From assembly GCA_013216135.1 (NCBI GenBank), contig JABSOS010000011.1:1-64000 (forward strand): a stretch of DNA of 64,000 nt, read 5' to 3'. Positions 36,315-45,092 of the stretch are shown here, piece by piece. The translations under genes were made by a program, and so were the position numbers. Numbering within the stretch: position 1 is the first letter of the stretch; every line of letters starts with the position of its first letter. Source of the DNA: Candidatus Caenarcanales bacterium (GTDB lineage Bacteria > Cyanobacteriota > Vampirovibrionia > LMEP-6097). The notes under the pieces are model-generated. The model was not told the DNA's origin. It saw only the letters and a program-made list of their open reading frames with translations, and ran no database searches.

Positions 36315-38510
36315 ATGAATTATCTCTCAGACAAACATTTAGCCAAGCTAAAAAGCTCAGCTATTACAGAGGACTCTATAAAGCCCTCTGAAGCTGAAAC
36401 TATTGACCTTGAAACTATTTTAAATAAAGGCTTTAAAGCATTAACCCCTGATAAAAAAGAATCACTGTTACAAGAGAAGTATATAAAACTATCTCTATAT
36501 CTACCATTCTTTGATATTGAAGGGAATAAAATTCAGGATATCAAAACTGGAAAAGAACTTGGAATTATAAGACCTGATTACACTGAAGAAGCACAAGCTA
36601 AATTTCAAAATCTTCCAAAATACCTATGCTTACCTAAATCTATTCAGTCACGCTTCTATCTTCATTTCCCCAAAGGCTTTAACTGGATTATGTATTTAGA
36701 AAATTACAAAGAGCTTGAAGTAGATGAACCTAAAGGACAAATAGCCCTCACGGAAGGCATTCTCAAGAGCATTGCAGGAACTAGTAACAACTATCCCACA
36801 GTTGGTCTGACATCTGTATTTTGCTTTTGCAAAAATGGTTTAAATTCTCCACTAATACCAGAGCTTAGAGATTTATTGAAAAATAAAAATATAGATTTTT
36901 CAGTAATCTTTGATGGAGACAAGCAACAAAAAACAGGTGTGAAGCAAGCAGAAACAGCACTTGTAGAAAAAGCTTTCCTCGAAACTGGCAAGAAATTAAG
37001 TGTAATAGATCTGCCACAGGAAGAAGGCTGTAAAGGACTGGATGACTTTATTTATACAAAAGGCTCAGAAGCACTAAAAGAACTTAAACCTAGATATATA
37101 GAGACCCCTATTATTAAAAACTTAAAGCTTAAATTAATTCCAGATATTCCAAAGAATGCACTTCCTGATATATATAAAGAGTGTATAAAAGATACTGAAA
37201 GAAATGTAGAGAATTGTATAGAAGCAGTACCAATGGTTTTATTCACCCAAGGAGCAGGCTTTATAGGGAATAAAGCTAAGCTAAATGGTAAATTCCCTAA
37301 TCTTTATGCTGAAACCCTTGCTTTGACTACTGGTGGAAAAACTACAGCTGCTAATAGATATAGCTATCCTTTAAGGTTCATAAATAAAGCTCTGGAAAAG
37401 GAGTATAGAGCTAAACTTGAAGCTGGTGAAGAGAATGTGAAATCTGAAGAACTGACTATCGCTGGATTCACACAACAGGGTATTGAATTAACTTTGGCTC
37501 AAAGAAAACATCCAGTGCTGATCATGCTTGAAAACAGTGAGTTTGAGAATTTCTATGCTCTTCTAAATGCAGATTACAATGCTAGTTTAAGTAGCTTTGT
37601 TACTAAAGCCTATGACAATTTGCCATTAATTCCTATGCACAGTAAGGGTAACTTATTAAACAGCTCTTTAAAGTTAAGTACTATCTATGATCCAGCTATT
37701 AGTATCGCTGGAGTTCATACCTTTACTTCAATGCTTAGCTCCAAGCCTAAAGGCTATAAAGACACAGGCTTTGATAATCGCTTCATGAAATATGTTGGGA
37801 AAAACAATAAAGGTATAAGAATTCCTGAAATAAAGTCAATACCCCAAGAGCTTGAGCAAAAGCTTTTAGATATCTACACCCTAGTTCATAATCACTTTAG
37901 AAGCTTAGATGAAACATTAGAGTTCAAGTATTCTGAAGAAGCAAAGCAAATCTATCACCGTTTCTATGACCAGTATAAAGACTTTGAAGATGAGAGTCCA
38001 GAAAGTAGCTTGCTACCTTATATGAGACGTTCTGTATGTGATTTCTTACCTAAGTTATGTTTACAGTTTGAGATCATAGAAAGAGCTGAACTAATAGTAA
38101 ATAACTTTGAAGCTGGAGAGTGGCAAGAAAGATTCCAGCAAGCTCTTGCAGAAAATAAATTATTTATCTCAAAAGAAGTAATGCTCAAAGCTATAGAGTG
38201 GTCAAAATATTTTATTAAAAGTGCAAAGTATGTAATTAATAATTACTATGATTCTGATGCCGAGTTCGACTCCAGAGCTGACAAGGTACTCAAACTATTA
38301 GCGAAGTTTCCAAAAGGAATACAAGCTACTTCTTTAAGACGTGAAGCAGGTATGCACTATAAAGGAACTACAGCTAAAGAGTTTTATGAGTTACTTGATT
38401 ACTTAGAAGATATGGATCAATTAAACGTAAAACAAGATCCAAACAATAAGAGATCAAAGCTAGTCACTCTCAAAAAGCACCTAATCACCAACCATCACAA
38501 GGACGAGTGA
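36315..38510 (+). CDS. DUF3854/DUF3987-like replication protein (primase-helicase type)
   Basis: 731 aa. Residues ~60-260 match the DUF3854 Toprim-like layout: ELGIIRPDYTEEAQAKFQNL, IALTEGILKSIAG (Glu of the Toprim strand), DFSVIFDGDKQQKTGVKQAE (DxD) and CKGLDDFIY. The remainder is like DUF3987 P-loop proteins; TTGGKTTAANRYSYPLRF could be a degenerate P-loop (GGKT). The last ~60 residues form a winged-helix-like unit (RREAGMHYKGTTAKEFYELL). Such proteins start or drive replication of plasmids and integrated elements. SD AAGGAGG lies 8 bases before the ATG. Confidence 0.7.
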   Translation: MNYLSDKHLAKLKSSAITEDSIKPSEAETIDLETILNKGFKALTPDKKESLLQEKYIKLSLYLPFFDIEGNKIQDIKTGKELGIIRPDYTEEAQAKFQNLPKYLCLPKSIQSRFYLHFPKGFNWIMYLENYKELEVDEPKGQIALTEGILKSIAGTSNNYPTVGLTSVFCFCKNGLNSPLIPELRDLLKNKNIDFSVIFDGDKQQKTGVKQAETALVEKAFLETGKKLSVIDLPQEEGCKGLDDFIYTKGSEALKELKPRYIETPIIKNLKLKLIPDIPKNALPDIYKECIKDTERNVENCIEAVPMVLFTQGAGFIGNKAKLNGKFPNLYAETLALTTGGKTTAANRYSYPLRFINKALEKEYRAKLEAGEENVKSEELTIAGFTQQGIELTLAQRKHPVLIMLENSEFENFYALLNADYNASLSSFVTKAYDNLPLIPMHSKGNLLNSSLKLSTIYDPAISIAGVHTFTSMLSSKPKGYKDTGFDNRFMKYVGKNNKGIRIPEIKSIPQELEQKLLDIYTLVHNHFRSLDETLEFKYSEEAKQIYHRFYDQYKDFEDESPESSLLPYMRRSVCDFLPKLCLQFEIIERAELIVNNFEAGEWQERFQQALAENKLFISKEVMLKAIEWSKYFIKSAKYVINNYYDSDAEFDSRADKVLKLLAKFPKGIQATSLRREAGMHYKGTTAKEFYELLDYLEDMDQLNVKQDPNNKRSKLVTLKKHLITNHHKDE

Positions 38511-38778
38511 TTCAGATTCAAGCTCTAGGCTTGATTATAAGAGGAAAATCACAGAATCACCTGATTTCTTAGCTCTTTAAATATCTACTTTAAATTTCAA
38601 AATTAAAAACGAAGCAAATATAAGAACCTAAAAGATGCGTGATTTTGTGATAATCCTTCAATATCGGCCGAGAGAGCGGTTATTCACGTCACACTTAAGC
38701 AGTGAAAGCACGTGACAGTGTGATTTTTAATGAAAAGATAAATAAATTTAGTTAATATAATCAAAAGGAAACCTTTAA
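38511..38778. other. non-coding stretch before the recombinase gene
   Basis: 268 bp with no plausible frame. Contains broken inverted repeats (TCACG and TCACAC near 38686-38695 with CGTGA and GTGTGA near 38712-38724) and AT-rich flanks. It could hold an origin or recombinase-binding sites, but nothing here is decisive. It ends with AAAAGGAAACC, the ribosome site of the recombinase. Confidence 0.35.
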
Positions 38779-40368
38779 ATGAAAGTAGCACTTTATGTAA
38801 GAAAAAGCTCTGAAGACTCCAGTAAACAAATCCAGAGTATTGAAAATCAATTAGAGATTTTAAAAGCTAAAGCAAAAAAAGAAGATCTTAAAATTATTGA
38901 GATTTATCAAGAATCTAAGTCAGCAAAGAAACCATATAAAAGAGAAGCTTTTAATAAAATGCTTGCAGATTTACAAGACAGAAAATTTGAAGCTATTTTA
39001 TGCTGGAAATTAGATAGATTAAGTCGTAACCCTATTGAAGGTGGCATAATACAGCACCTTCTATTAGAAGGAAGTCTAAGCCAAATCATCACTTATGAAA
39101 GACGTTACTATCCAAGTGACAATAGCTTAATGATGAATATGGAGCTAGGAATGGCGGCTGAGTATTCATTAGCTTTAGGCAAAAATGTAAAAAGAGGAAT
39201 GAATTTTAAAGTAGATAAAGGCGTTTACCCCAATACAGCACCTTTAGGATATCTAAATATAACCAAGCCTAATGGTGAAAAGACTATAGAACTAGATCCT
39301 GAAAGAGCACCTATCGTTCAAAAATTATGGCGTATGCTCCTAAGTGGTAATACTGTAATGGGGGAACTTGTTGAGCAAGCAGCTTCTATGGGACTTAGAA
39401 CCAGAGCTTCAGCTAATACACCAGAGAAGAAAGTTTCAAGACATGGCTTGCATTGTATTTTCTCTAATCCTTTCTATTATGGAATGTTTAGATGGGCAAA
39501 CGAATTACATCATGGTACTCACTCCACTATGGTTACTAAAGAAGAGTTTGATAAAGCTCAAAAGATTATCTCAGCTAAAAAATGCGCTCCAAGAAAAGCT
39601 AAATATAAATTCCCTTTAAAGGGTTTTATTACTTGCGGAGAATGCGGAGCAAGTGTAACAGCAGAGCATAAGAATAAAAAAAGAGCTGATGGTTCTATCC
39701 ATCATAGAATTTATTATCGCTGTACTCACAGAAGAAAAGATTATGACTGCAAGCAACCAATGATTATTGAGGCTGAACTTGAAGAGCAAATTATAGAATT
39801 ACTTGATTCAATTAAAATTAATAAGGCTTTTGTTTCATGGGTGAAAAAATGGCTAGTAGATTTTAGCCAAGAACAATCTGAAAAGCAAAAAACTATTCGA
39901 GAAATCCAAAAGAATCAACTCAACAAAATCGATAATCAAATCGAAAGATTACTTGAGATGAGAATCAATGAAGAGATAGACGCTGAACTTTTCAAAATTA
40001 AAAAAGATAACTTGGTTCTGGATAAAAAAGCTATCGAAAAAGAAATGAGTGTTAATACAGATATGGACGATTCTAGAATTGATACTACTGTAGAGATATT
40101 GGATTTCTGTAAACAGGCTAAGTATTTATTTGAAAATGGAGATTATAACGATAAACAATTAGTTTTAAATACTTTAGGTTCACGACTTTATCTAAAAGAC
40201 AAAAAACTAAGAGTAGAGCTAGCTAAACCCTTCCAACTAATACAAGACTCAGTATCTCAAGAATGGGTGCTAAATCCTAGGTTCACCACCCTCAAAACAA
40301 AGACCTCGCAAGGCGATGATACACTTACGAGGTCTCTTATCGATAATGGGGCAACCGACGGGATTTGA
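38779..40368 (+). CDS. large serine recombinase (site-specific integrase)
   Basis: 529 aa. The resolvase domain begins MKVALYVRKSSEDSSKQIQS, with the nucleophile Ser in VRKSSED, and contains LCWKLDRLSRNP with the catalytic Arg residues. The recombinase domain follows (NTAPLGYLNI, HGLHCIFSNPFYYGMFRWAN). A zinc ribbon (ITCGECGAS ... YYRCTHRRKDYDCKQP) and a long coiled coil (KNQLNKIDNQIERLLEMRIN) come next. SD AAAAGGAAA is present. The final ~20 codons run over the tRNA-His terminator and into its 3' end in antisense, so the C-terminal tail is probably donated by the attachment site. Confidence 0.93.
   Translation: MKVALYVRKSSEDSSKQIQSIENQLEILKAKAKKEDLKIIEIYQESKSAKKPYKREAFNKMLADLQDRKFEAILCWKLDRLSRNPIEGGIIQHLLLEGSLSQIITYERRYYPSDNSLMMNMELGMAAEYSLALGKNVKRGMNFKVDKGVYPNTAPLGYLNITKPNGEKTIELDPERAPIVQKLWRMLLSGNTVMGELVEQAASMGLRTRASANTPEKKVSRHGLHCIFSNPFYYGMFRWANELHHGTHSTMVTKEEFDKAQKIISAKKCAPRKAKYKFPLKGFITCGECGASVTAEHKNKKRADGSIHHRIYYRCTHRRKDYDCKQPMIIEAELEEQIIELLDSIKINKAFVSWVKKWLVDFSQEQSEKQKTIREIQKNQLNKIDNQIERLLEMRINEEIDAELFKIKKDNLVLDKKAIEKEMSVNTDMDDSRIDTTVEILDFCKQAKYLFENGDYNDKQLVLNTLGSRLYLKDKKLRVELAKPFQLIQDSVSQEWVLNPRFTTLKTKTSQGDDTLTRSLIDNGATDGI
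40301..40335 (-). terminator. probable terminator of tRNA-His, inside the recombinase 3' end
   Basis: AGACCTCG (40301-40308) and CGAGGTCT (40328-40335) form a perfect 8-bp stem. On the minus strand, downstream of tRNA-His, it is followed by TTGTTTTG, a weak U-tract. It lies within the recombinase coding frame on the other strand. Confidence 0.55.
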
Positions 40369-40423
40369 ACCCGCGAATACCGGAATCACAACCCGGGGCC
40401 TTAACCACTTGGCGACGGCTGCC
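40347..40423 (-). tRNA. tRNA-His (GTG)
   Basis: On the minus strand the sequence starts GGCAGCCGTCGCCAAGTGG and ends with an encoded CCA (40347-40349). Anticodon loop TTGTGAT gives GTG, histidine. The acceptor stem GCAGCCG pairs with CGGTTGC, and an extra G at position -1 (40423) faces C73 (40350), the identity element specific to tRNA-His. T-loop TTCAAAT is present. The 3' end overlaps the last codons of the serine recombinase and is the likely attachment site. Confidence 0.95.
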
Positions 40424-40470
40424 ATATTCGCAAAAGAAATTTTATCATGCTAAGGAAGGCTTATTCTGAA

Positions 40471-41736
40471 TTAACAAGAAAGTTTTAACTCTTCTAAAAG
40501 AGTGTCGAGCTCATAAGGCTTAGGAATATATGTATTAGCTCCAGCTTCTAGAAAGTTTCTATAACCAGGAACATTACTAGCGACGATAATATTCAGATCA
40601 GCGATACCATCATATTTATTAAGCTTTTTACAGAGTTCCTCAAAGCCAGGTAAACCCATTTTGGCAGCTTCAATTACTAGAAAACCAGGTCTTACAGTAT
40701 CTAAGTCTTTTAATAGATCCTTAGGGCTTGAATGAGAGGCTTCAAAGCTATCAAGTTCTAATCTGTCAACTAACAGCTCAGCAAAGTCTTTATCTTCTTC
40801 AATGATTACTACTTTTTTATTAGTAAGGTGTTTTCGTTTATTGAATTTATTTAAAAGTGCTTGCTCAATTAAATCTGATCCAGACAGGAATTTTCTATCA
40901 AGGCTAGTACAAGATGAAATGTTGAGTGTCACTAATTTTTCTTTTCTTCTGACCTTATGAGGGGCAGAGTAGACTATATATTGGTTTTCAAAGTCTTTTT
41001 TATTGTAGACTTTCTCTAAAATCGCTGAAAATTCATTTTCAAGCTCTTCATAAATATCATTTATGTTTTGCCTTGAGCCTAGTAGAACAAAGTTATCCTT
41101 TCCTAAGTGACCTATGAAAAGATCGCTATCTTTCACTAAATCTGCAAGCATTGAGGCTGACTGTTTAATTAAATTATCTACGTTCTTAACGCCGTACATG
41201 TAGTTATACTGATTAAGATTATCGATGGTTACGTGAAGTAATTGCCAGTCTTTTATGTCATGAAGGCAATGCTCAATAATTTCATAAGTTCTATTAATAC
41301 CTGGAAGTTTAGTGAGTTGGTTTTTCTCAAGTATATTCTTTCTTCTAAGGTATGCAAAGCATTTTACGAAGATTTCTTCAGCGCTTAAATCAGAGTCCAA
41401 GAAATCATCGAAGCCTTCCTCTATATAGGAAAATGCTTTTGATTTATCTTTCTTTTTATTACCTAAAAGAATTAATTTATAGATGTTATAGCGGGATTTT
41501 TGCTTTTCACTAATAGTTTCATAATCGAAACCCTGAGCGTACATGTCCTCATTCACTATCAATATTTCAGGTTTGTAATCATATAGAATATACTTGAGAT
41601 CTTCTAGGTTGTTACATTCTAGAAGATAAATTCCGTTTGCGTGACATTTGTCTATAAAGTTTTCTTGGTTTTGCAGCCTAAGCTTAGATTTTTCAGATGC
41701 TATGTGGACTATATATTTTTTAGGTATTAATCCCAC
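40471..41736 (-). CDS. receiver / degenerate GGDEF / pseudo-receiver signalling protein
   Basis: 421 aa. Residues 1-125 look like a receiver-type domain (YKPEILIVNED). The middle ~160 residues have GGDEF-like layout (LTKLPGINRTYEIIEHCL, then LGKDNFVLLG where GGDEF would be), so diguanylate cyclase activity is unlikely. Residues ~300-421 form a second receiver (KKVVIIEEDKDFAELLVDRL, ANTYIPKPYELDTLL) in which the phospho-acceptor Asp is replaced: RPGFLVIEAAKMG has Glu. It may read out ligands or a constitutive state. The gene overlaps the upstream histidine kinase by 10 bp and should be its partner. Confidence 0.8.
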   Translation of the reverse strand: MGLIPKKYIVHIASEKSKLRLQNQENFIDKCHANGIYLLECNNLEDLKYILYDYKPEILIVNEDMYAQGFDYETISEKQKSRYNIYKLILLGNKKKDKSKAFSYIEEGFDDFLDSDLSAEEIFVKCFAYLRRKNILEKNQLTKLPGINRTYEIIEHCLHDIKDWQLLHVTIDNLNQYNYMYGVKNVDNLIKQSASMLADLVKDSDLFIGHLGKDNFVLLGSRQNINDIYEELENEFSAILEKVYNKKDFENQYIVYSAPHKVRRKEKLVTLNISSCTSLDRKFLSGSDLIEQALLNKFNKRKHLTNKKVVIIEEDKDFAELLVDRLELDSFEASHSSPKDLLKDLDTVRPGFLVIEAAKMGLPGFEELCKKLNKYDGIADLNIIVASNVPGYRNFLEAGANTYIPKPYELDTLLEELKLSC

Positions 41737-42836
41737 GATTTATCTCCAACTTCATAGAACTCTGTAGGTAAATAGAGTTTAAATGTACTTCCTTCTGGAC
41801 CACTTTCAACACTTAGGTGTCCATTCATTATTCTAGCTAAGGAATGAGAAATGTAAAGCCCTAAACCTGTACCTTCTGTTTTTCTACTTAAAGGATTATC
41901 TAAGCGACTAAATTTACTGAATATCTTCGCTAAGAACTTCTCTTCGATACCAATACCGAAGTCTCTGATAGAGACTTTTACCATTTTCTTATCATCTTGA
42001 GTAATAGTGTAGGCTTTAATAATGACTTTTTCACCGCCAGGTGAGTATTTAACGGCGTTATCGATAAGATTAGTGAAGATTTGTTCTAATCTATCAGCAT
42101 CAACCCATACATCAGGTAAATCTTTATCTATTTCAACATCAATTCTATGAGAACCACTATACTTATTTTCAATTAACAGTGCTGTAGTTTCTAAATATTG
42201 ATTGATCTGAACCGGATGAATAGTGAACTGTAATTTCTTAGCATCAATTCTAGATACTGCTAGCAAGTCTTCAACCAATCTAGATAGTCTTTCAGCTTGT
42301 TCTTTAATAATGGTGATGTATTTATTTCTTTTATCTTCGGGGAATCTTTCTTTATGTTGTAATAAAGTAGAAGCAAATCCTTTAATACTAGTGATAGGGG
42401 TTCTTAATTCGTGAGATACAGTACTAACAAACTCGCTTTGAAGCTGATCAATATCTTTATTGAAGTTATCTACTACGAAGAATAATAATTTCCCGTCGAT
42501 CTTCCCTTCTTTGTTCTGAATTTCTGTTTGTCTTGTGGGGAAGCTTAGCTTTCTTCCATCTTTTGTAAACAAAACTGCTACCTGAGCTGAAAAAGCAGTT
42601 TCATTATTAAATAAACTATCCTCTTCAGGTATGAAATAGAAGCTCCGTATGTCCTTGCCGATCACTTCTTCTTCTTTCCAGCCAGTTAGACTTTCAATAA
42701 TAGGGCTAAAACAGGTAACTTTATCATCAAGATCTGAACCAATAAAACCATTCTGGGTACATCTAGAAACACTTTCTAATAATTGTGCTGGATCATGTAC
42801 CATATTTATCTTCGGAAGCTTAGTCCTTCCTCCCAT
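41727..42836 (-). CDS. PAS-domain sensor histidine kinase
   Basis: 369 aa, no membrane segment, so a cytoplasmic sensor. PAS domain at ~15-125 (TCFSPIIESLTGWKEEEVIG). The dimerisation/phosphoacceptor segment is STVSHELRTPITSIKGF with His142. The ATP-binding domain has N box FTNLIDNAVKYSPGG, G1 RDFGIGIEE and G2 GTGLGLYISHSLA. SD GAGGAG lies about 7 bases before the ATG, supporting that start. It overlaps rpe by 17 bp upstream and the degenerate-GGDEF gene by 10 bp downstream, so all three form one operon. Confidence 0.93.
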   Translation of the reverse strand: MGGRTKLPKINMVHDPAQLLESVSRCTQNGFIGSDLDDKVTCFSPIIESLTGWKEEEVIGKDIRSFYFIPEEDSLFNNETAFSAQVAVLFTKDGRKLSFPTRQTEIQNKEGKIDGKLLFFVVDNFNKDIDQLQSEFVSTVSHELRTPITSIKGFASTLLQHKERFPEDKRNKYITIIKEQAERLSRLVEDLLAVSRIDAKKLQFTIHPVQINQYLETTALLIENKYSGSHRIDVEIDKDLPDVWVDADRLEQIFTNLIDNAVKYSPGGEKVIIKAYTITQDDKKMVKVSIRDFGIGIEEKFLAKIFSKFSRLDNPLSRKTEGTGLGLYISHSLARIMNGHLSVESGPEGSTFKLYLPTEFYEVGDKSWD

Positions 42837-43515
42837 TTTTTAGCTCCTCAATTGCTTGTGGGATATCAGTAGCTCCATAAACAGCTGAACCTGCAACTAA
42901 AACATTAGCTCCAGTGGCTATCAATTTTTCAGAAATTTCACCTGGGTAAATCCCACCGTCCACTTCTATAGCTACCTCACCTTCATTAAGATTGTTCCCA
43001 GCTTTAAGGTCATTCTTTTGGAGGATTTCTAAGAGGTTTTGGATCTTATCATAAGCAGACTCGATGAATTTTTGTCCACCGAAGCCAGGGTTTACTGACA
43101 TGATGAGCACCATATTAATATCTTTTATGTAAGGCTCTACTTTTTTAATATCTGTAGAAGGGTTTATCGAAATTCCTACTTTTGCTCCGAGACCTTTAAT
43201 TAAAGAAATAGTATCATTGATTTTCTTCTCATCAAAATCATACGCTTCAAGGTGAAATGTGATGATATCAGCACCTGATTTAATAAAATCTGGGATGTGA
43301 TTATGAGGTTCATTAATCATTAAGTGAACATCAAGGGGAAGTTTTGTAGATTTTTTTAAAGATTTTACAACTGGTGCACCTATAGTTATATTAGGAACAA
43401 AGGCACCATCCATAACATCAACGTGAACCCAGTCTGCATGGTCTTCAATCCTCTTCAATTCTGACTCGAGGTTTGCAAAATCTGCCGCTAAAATTGAGGG
43501 GGCGACTTTTACCAT
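42820..43515 (-). CDS. rpe: ribulose-phosphate 3-epimerase
   Basis: 231 aa TIM-barrel enzyme interconverting ribulose-5-P and xylulose-5-P in the pentose phosphate pathway. Signature segments: VAPSILAADFANLESEL, VHVDVMDGAFVPNITIGAP, DVHLMINEPHNHI, MVLIMSVNPGFGGQKFIE and EVDGGIYP. All catalytic residues (His, Asp pairs) are in place. TAATAT ends 9 bases before the ATG. First gene of an operon with a two-component system, an unusual partnership. Confidence 0.96.
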   Translation of the reverse strand: MVKVAPSILAADFANLESELKRIEDHADWVHVDVMDGAFVPNITIGAPVVKSLKKSTKLPLDVHLMINEPHNHIPDFIKSGADIITFHLEAYDFDEKKINDTISLIKGLGAKVGISINPSTDIKKVEPYIKDINMVLIMSVNPGFGGQKFIESAYDKIQNLLEILQKNDLKAGNNLNEGEVAIEVDGGIYPGEISEKLIATGANVLVAGSAVYGATDIPQAIEELKNGRKD

Positions 43516-43600
43516 TTAGTGCAATATTAGCATGGAGTGTGGTGCAATAACCTTTTCTTAATAATACTTTGTTATTTTAGGTGCATGGGAGTTAGCGCCA

Positions 43601-44008
43601 ATGCAAATTAGCGAAAATACAAATTTACAGCTTGATCAACTTAATGGCGTTAATAAAGATGCCGCTAAGGATTCTAAAGCAGATTCAACAGCAATATCTG
43701 ATTCTTCTGATAATATTGATAATTTATTTGGATTATTTGAAGATGACGGTGATTATTCTGAAATAGTCGGTGATATTCTTGATGATAAATCAATTGAGCG
43801 GAGTCAGACAGCAGTAGCTAATGAAAATTTAGCCGAGCTTGAAGAAATTTTTGAAGAAACAGCTTTAGTTGATGATCCTGAGATGCAAGAATTTTTCAAT
43901 CAACAAATTATAGATGCTTCTTCATCACTTGCAGCAAGACAAGAATATATGAAGCAAAATAATCCAGAAGCTGACTCGTCTGATGCAGTGGAAGCAAGTT
44001 TATTTTAA
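43601..44008 (+). CDS. small acidic hypothetical protein, 135 aa
   Basis: Strongly acidic (LFGLFEDDGDYSEIVGDILD, ELEEIFEETALVDDPEMQEF), Asn/Ser-rich at the start, no signal peptide or membrane segment. A GGGAG lies about 9 bases before the ATG. Probably disordered with a short helical part. No family recognised. Followed by a strong terminator shared with the convergent ribosomal operon. Confidence 0.6.
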   Translation: MQISENTNLQLDQLNGVNKDAAKDSKADSTAISDSSDNIDNLFGLFEDDGDYSEIVGDILDDKSIERSQTAVANENLAELEEIFEETALVDDPEMQEFFNQQIIDASSSLAARQEYMKQNNPEADSSDAVEASLF

Positions 44009-44030
44009 ATAACAAAATTTTCCTAACTAC

Positions 44031-44062
44031 AAAAAACCCGAGCTTTAGCTCGGGTTTTTCTT
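44031..44062. terminator. bidirectional intrinsic terminator
   Basis: CCCGAGC (44037-44043) and GCTCGGG (44048-44054) with loop TTTA, flanked by six A and five T. Serves the acidic-protein gene from the left and rpsL-rpsG from the right. Confidence 0.95.
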
Positions 44063-44083
44063 TTAAATATATGGTTTATAAAA

Positions 44084-44560
44084 TTAACCTCTAGCGTAGT
44101 GAGCAAATGCTTTGTTAGCTTCAGCCATTTTATGAGTGTGCTCTTTAAGCTCAATAGATTTACCTTTATTATCAAAAGCATCTAATAATTCATTAGCTAA
44201 ATTTGAGATAAAAGTCTTAGCTCCTCTCTTACGAGCAGATTGGATAACCCATCTGTGAGCGATAGCTGTACCTTTAGCCTTATCTACTGGTTCAGGTACT
44301 TGGTAAGTAGCTCCACCAATTCTTCTAGCTTTTACTTTAACAACTGGAGTTACATTCTCAACAGCTTTTTTGAATACTTCTAAAGGCTTTTTATCTTTGA
44401 TTTTTTCTCCGATATAATCAAGAGCACCATAGAATAATCTTTCAGCAATTGATTTTTTACCTTGGATCATCATTCTGTTGATGAATTGGGCAACGTCCTT
44501 ATCACCATATAAAGGATCTGGAGTTACTGTTCTTTTTTTAAAACTTGGTTTACGTGGCAT
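44084..44560 (-). CDS. rpsG: 30S ribosomal protein S7
   Basis: 158 aa, typical length. Binds the 3' domain of 16S rRNA and helps form the mRNA exit region. Conserved parts: MPRKPSFKKRTVTPDPLYGD, FINRMMIQGKKSIAERLFYG, GGATYQVPEPVDKAKGTAIA and the C-terminal KMAEANKAFAHYARG. It lies 21 bp after rpsL and is followed directly by the terminator, so fusA and tuf are not downstream as in the usual str operon. Confidence 0.98.
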   Translation of the reverse strand: MPRKPSFKKRTVTPDPLYGDKDVAQFINRMMIQGKKSIAERLFYGALDYIGEKIKDKKPLEVFKKAVENVTPVVKVKARRIGGATYQVPEPVDKAKGTAIAHRWVIQSARKRGAKTFISNLANELLDAFDNKGKSIELKEHTHKMAEANKAFAHYARG

Positions 44561-44581
44561 AAAACTTTCCTAATTATCTAC

Positions 44582-44962
44582 TTACTTTTTCGCTTTTTCT
44601 CTTTTCGTACCGTATAAAGATCTACTTTGTTTTCTATCTTTAACACCTTGAGCATCTAATGCACCCCTAACGATGTGATAACCAACACCAGGTAAATCTT
44701 TTACTTTTCCACCTCTAACAAGTACAACACTGTGTTCCTGTAAGTTGTGACCAATACCAGGGATATAAGCAGTAACTTCAATTCCGTTACTAAGCTTAAC
44801 TCTTGCAATTTTACGCATCGCAGAGTTCGGCTTCTTAGGAGTAGCAGTTCTTACGTTAGTACAAACACCTCTCTTGAAAGGATTACCTTCACACGCTGGT
44901 GAATTCTTCTTTCTTTTTTTTCTCTTACGAGGGTTCCTAATTAATTGTTGTAATGTAGGCAT
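44582..44962 (-). CDS. rpsL: 30S ribosomal protein S12
   Basis: 126 aa from the ATG giving [18 protein letters not shown], the universal S12 start; a GTG ten codons earlier is in frame but has no support. Decoding-centre protein. [20 protein letters not shown] and [20 protein letters not shown] hold the Lys and Pro positions known for streptomycin response, unmutated as far as visible. TATAAT-like TTATAATT lies about 14 bases before the ATG, leaving a very short leader. Confidence 0.98.
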   Translation of the reverse strand: MPTLQQLIRNPRKRKKRKKNSPACEGNPFKRGVCTNVRTATPKKPNSAMRKIARVKLSNGIEVTAYIPGIGHNLQEHSVVLVRGGKVKDLPGVGYHIVRGALDAQGVKDRKQSRSLYGTKREKAKK

Positions 44963-45092
44963 TGACAAACGAAAATTATAACAGCTCGTCACACAAATTA
45001 CCAGTTTTTAGAAAAAATTAACAATGTCTTTTTTGCATGTTAAGCTAAGGCTTGAGTAAATAGCTATATCTAATCGCAAAGGTGAGATTATT

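Larger units (their letters stand above)
35502..40368 (+). mobile_element. integrated element with serine recombinase at tRNA-His (left end uncertain)
   Basis: Five densely packed rightward genes with strong Shine-Dalgarno sites: an RHH protein, two unknowns, a DUF3854/DUF3987-like replication protein and a large serine recombinase. They abut tRNA-His on the right. No copy of the tRNA 3' end was found to the left, so the left boundary is not fixed; the two-gene cassette at 33.6-35.4 kb may also belong to it. No structural phage or conjugation genes are seen, so it resembles a small integrative or satellite-like element. Confidence 0.6.

Noticed and set aside
36315..38510. Phage terminase or portal function
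   Set aside because: The domain order (Toprim-like then P-loop then winged helix) fits a replication protein; no structural phage genes are nearby.
44582..44992. Extended rpsL from GTG at 44992
   Set aside because: The extra ten residues have no counterpart in S12; the TTATAATT promoter hexamer would lie inside the coding region.
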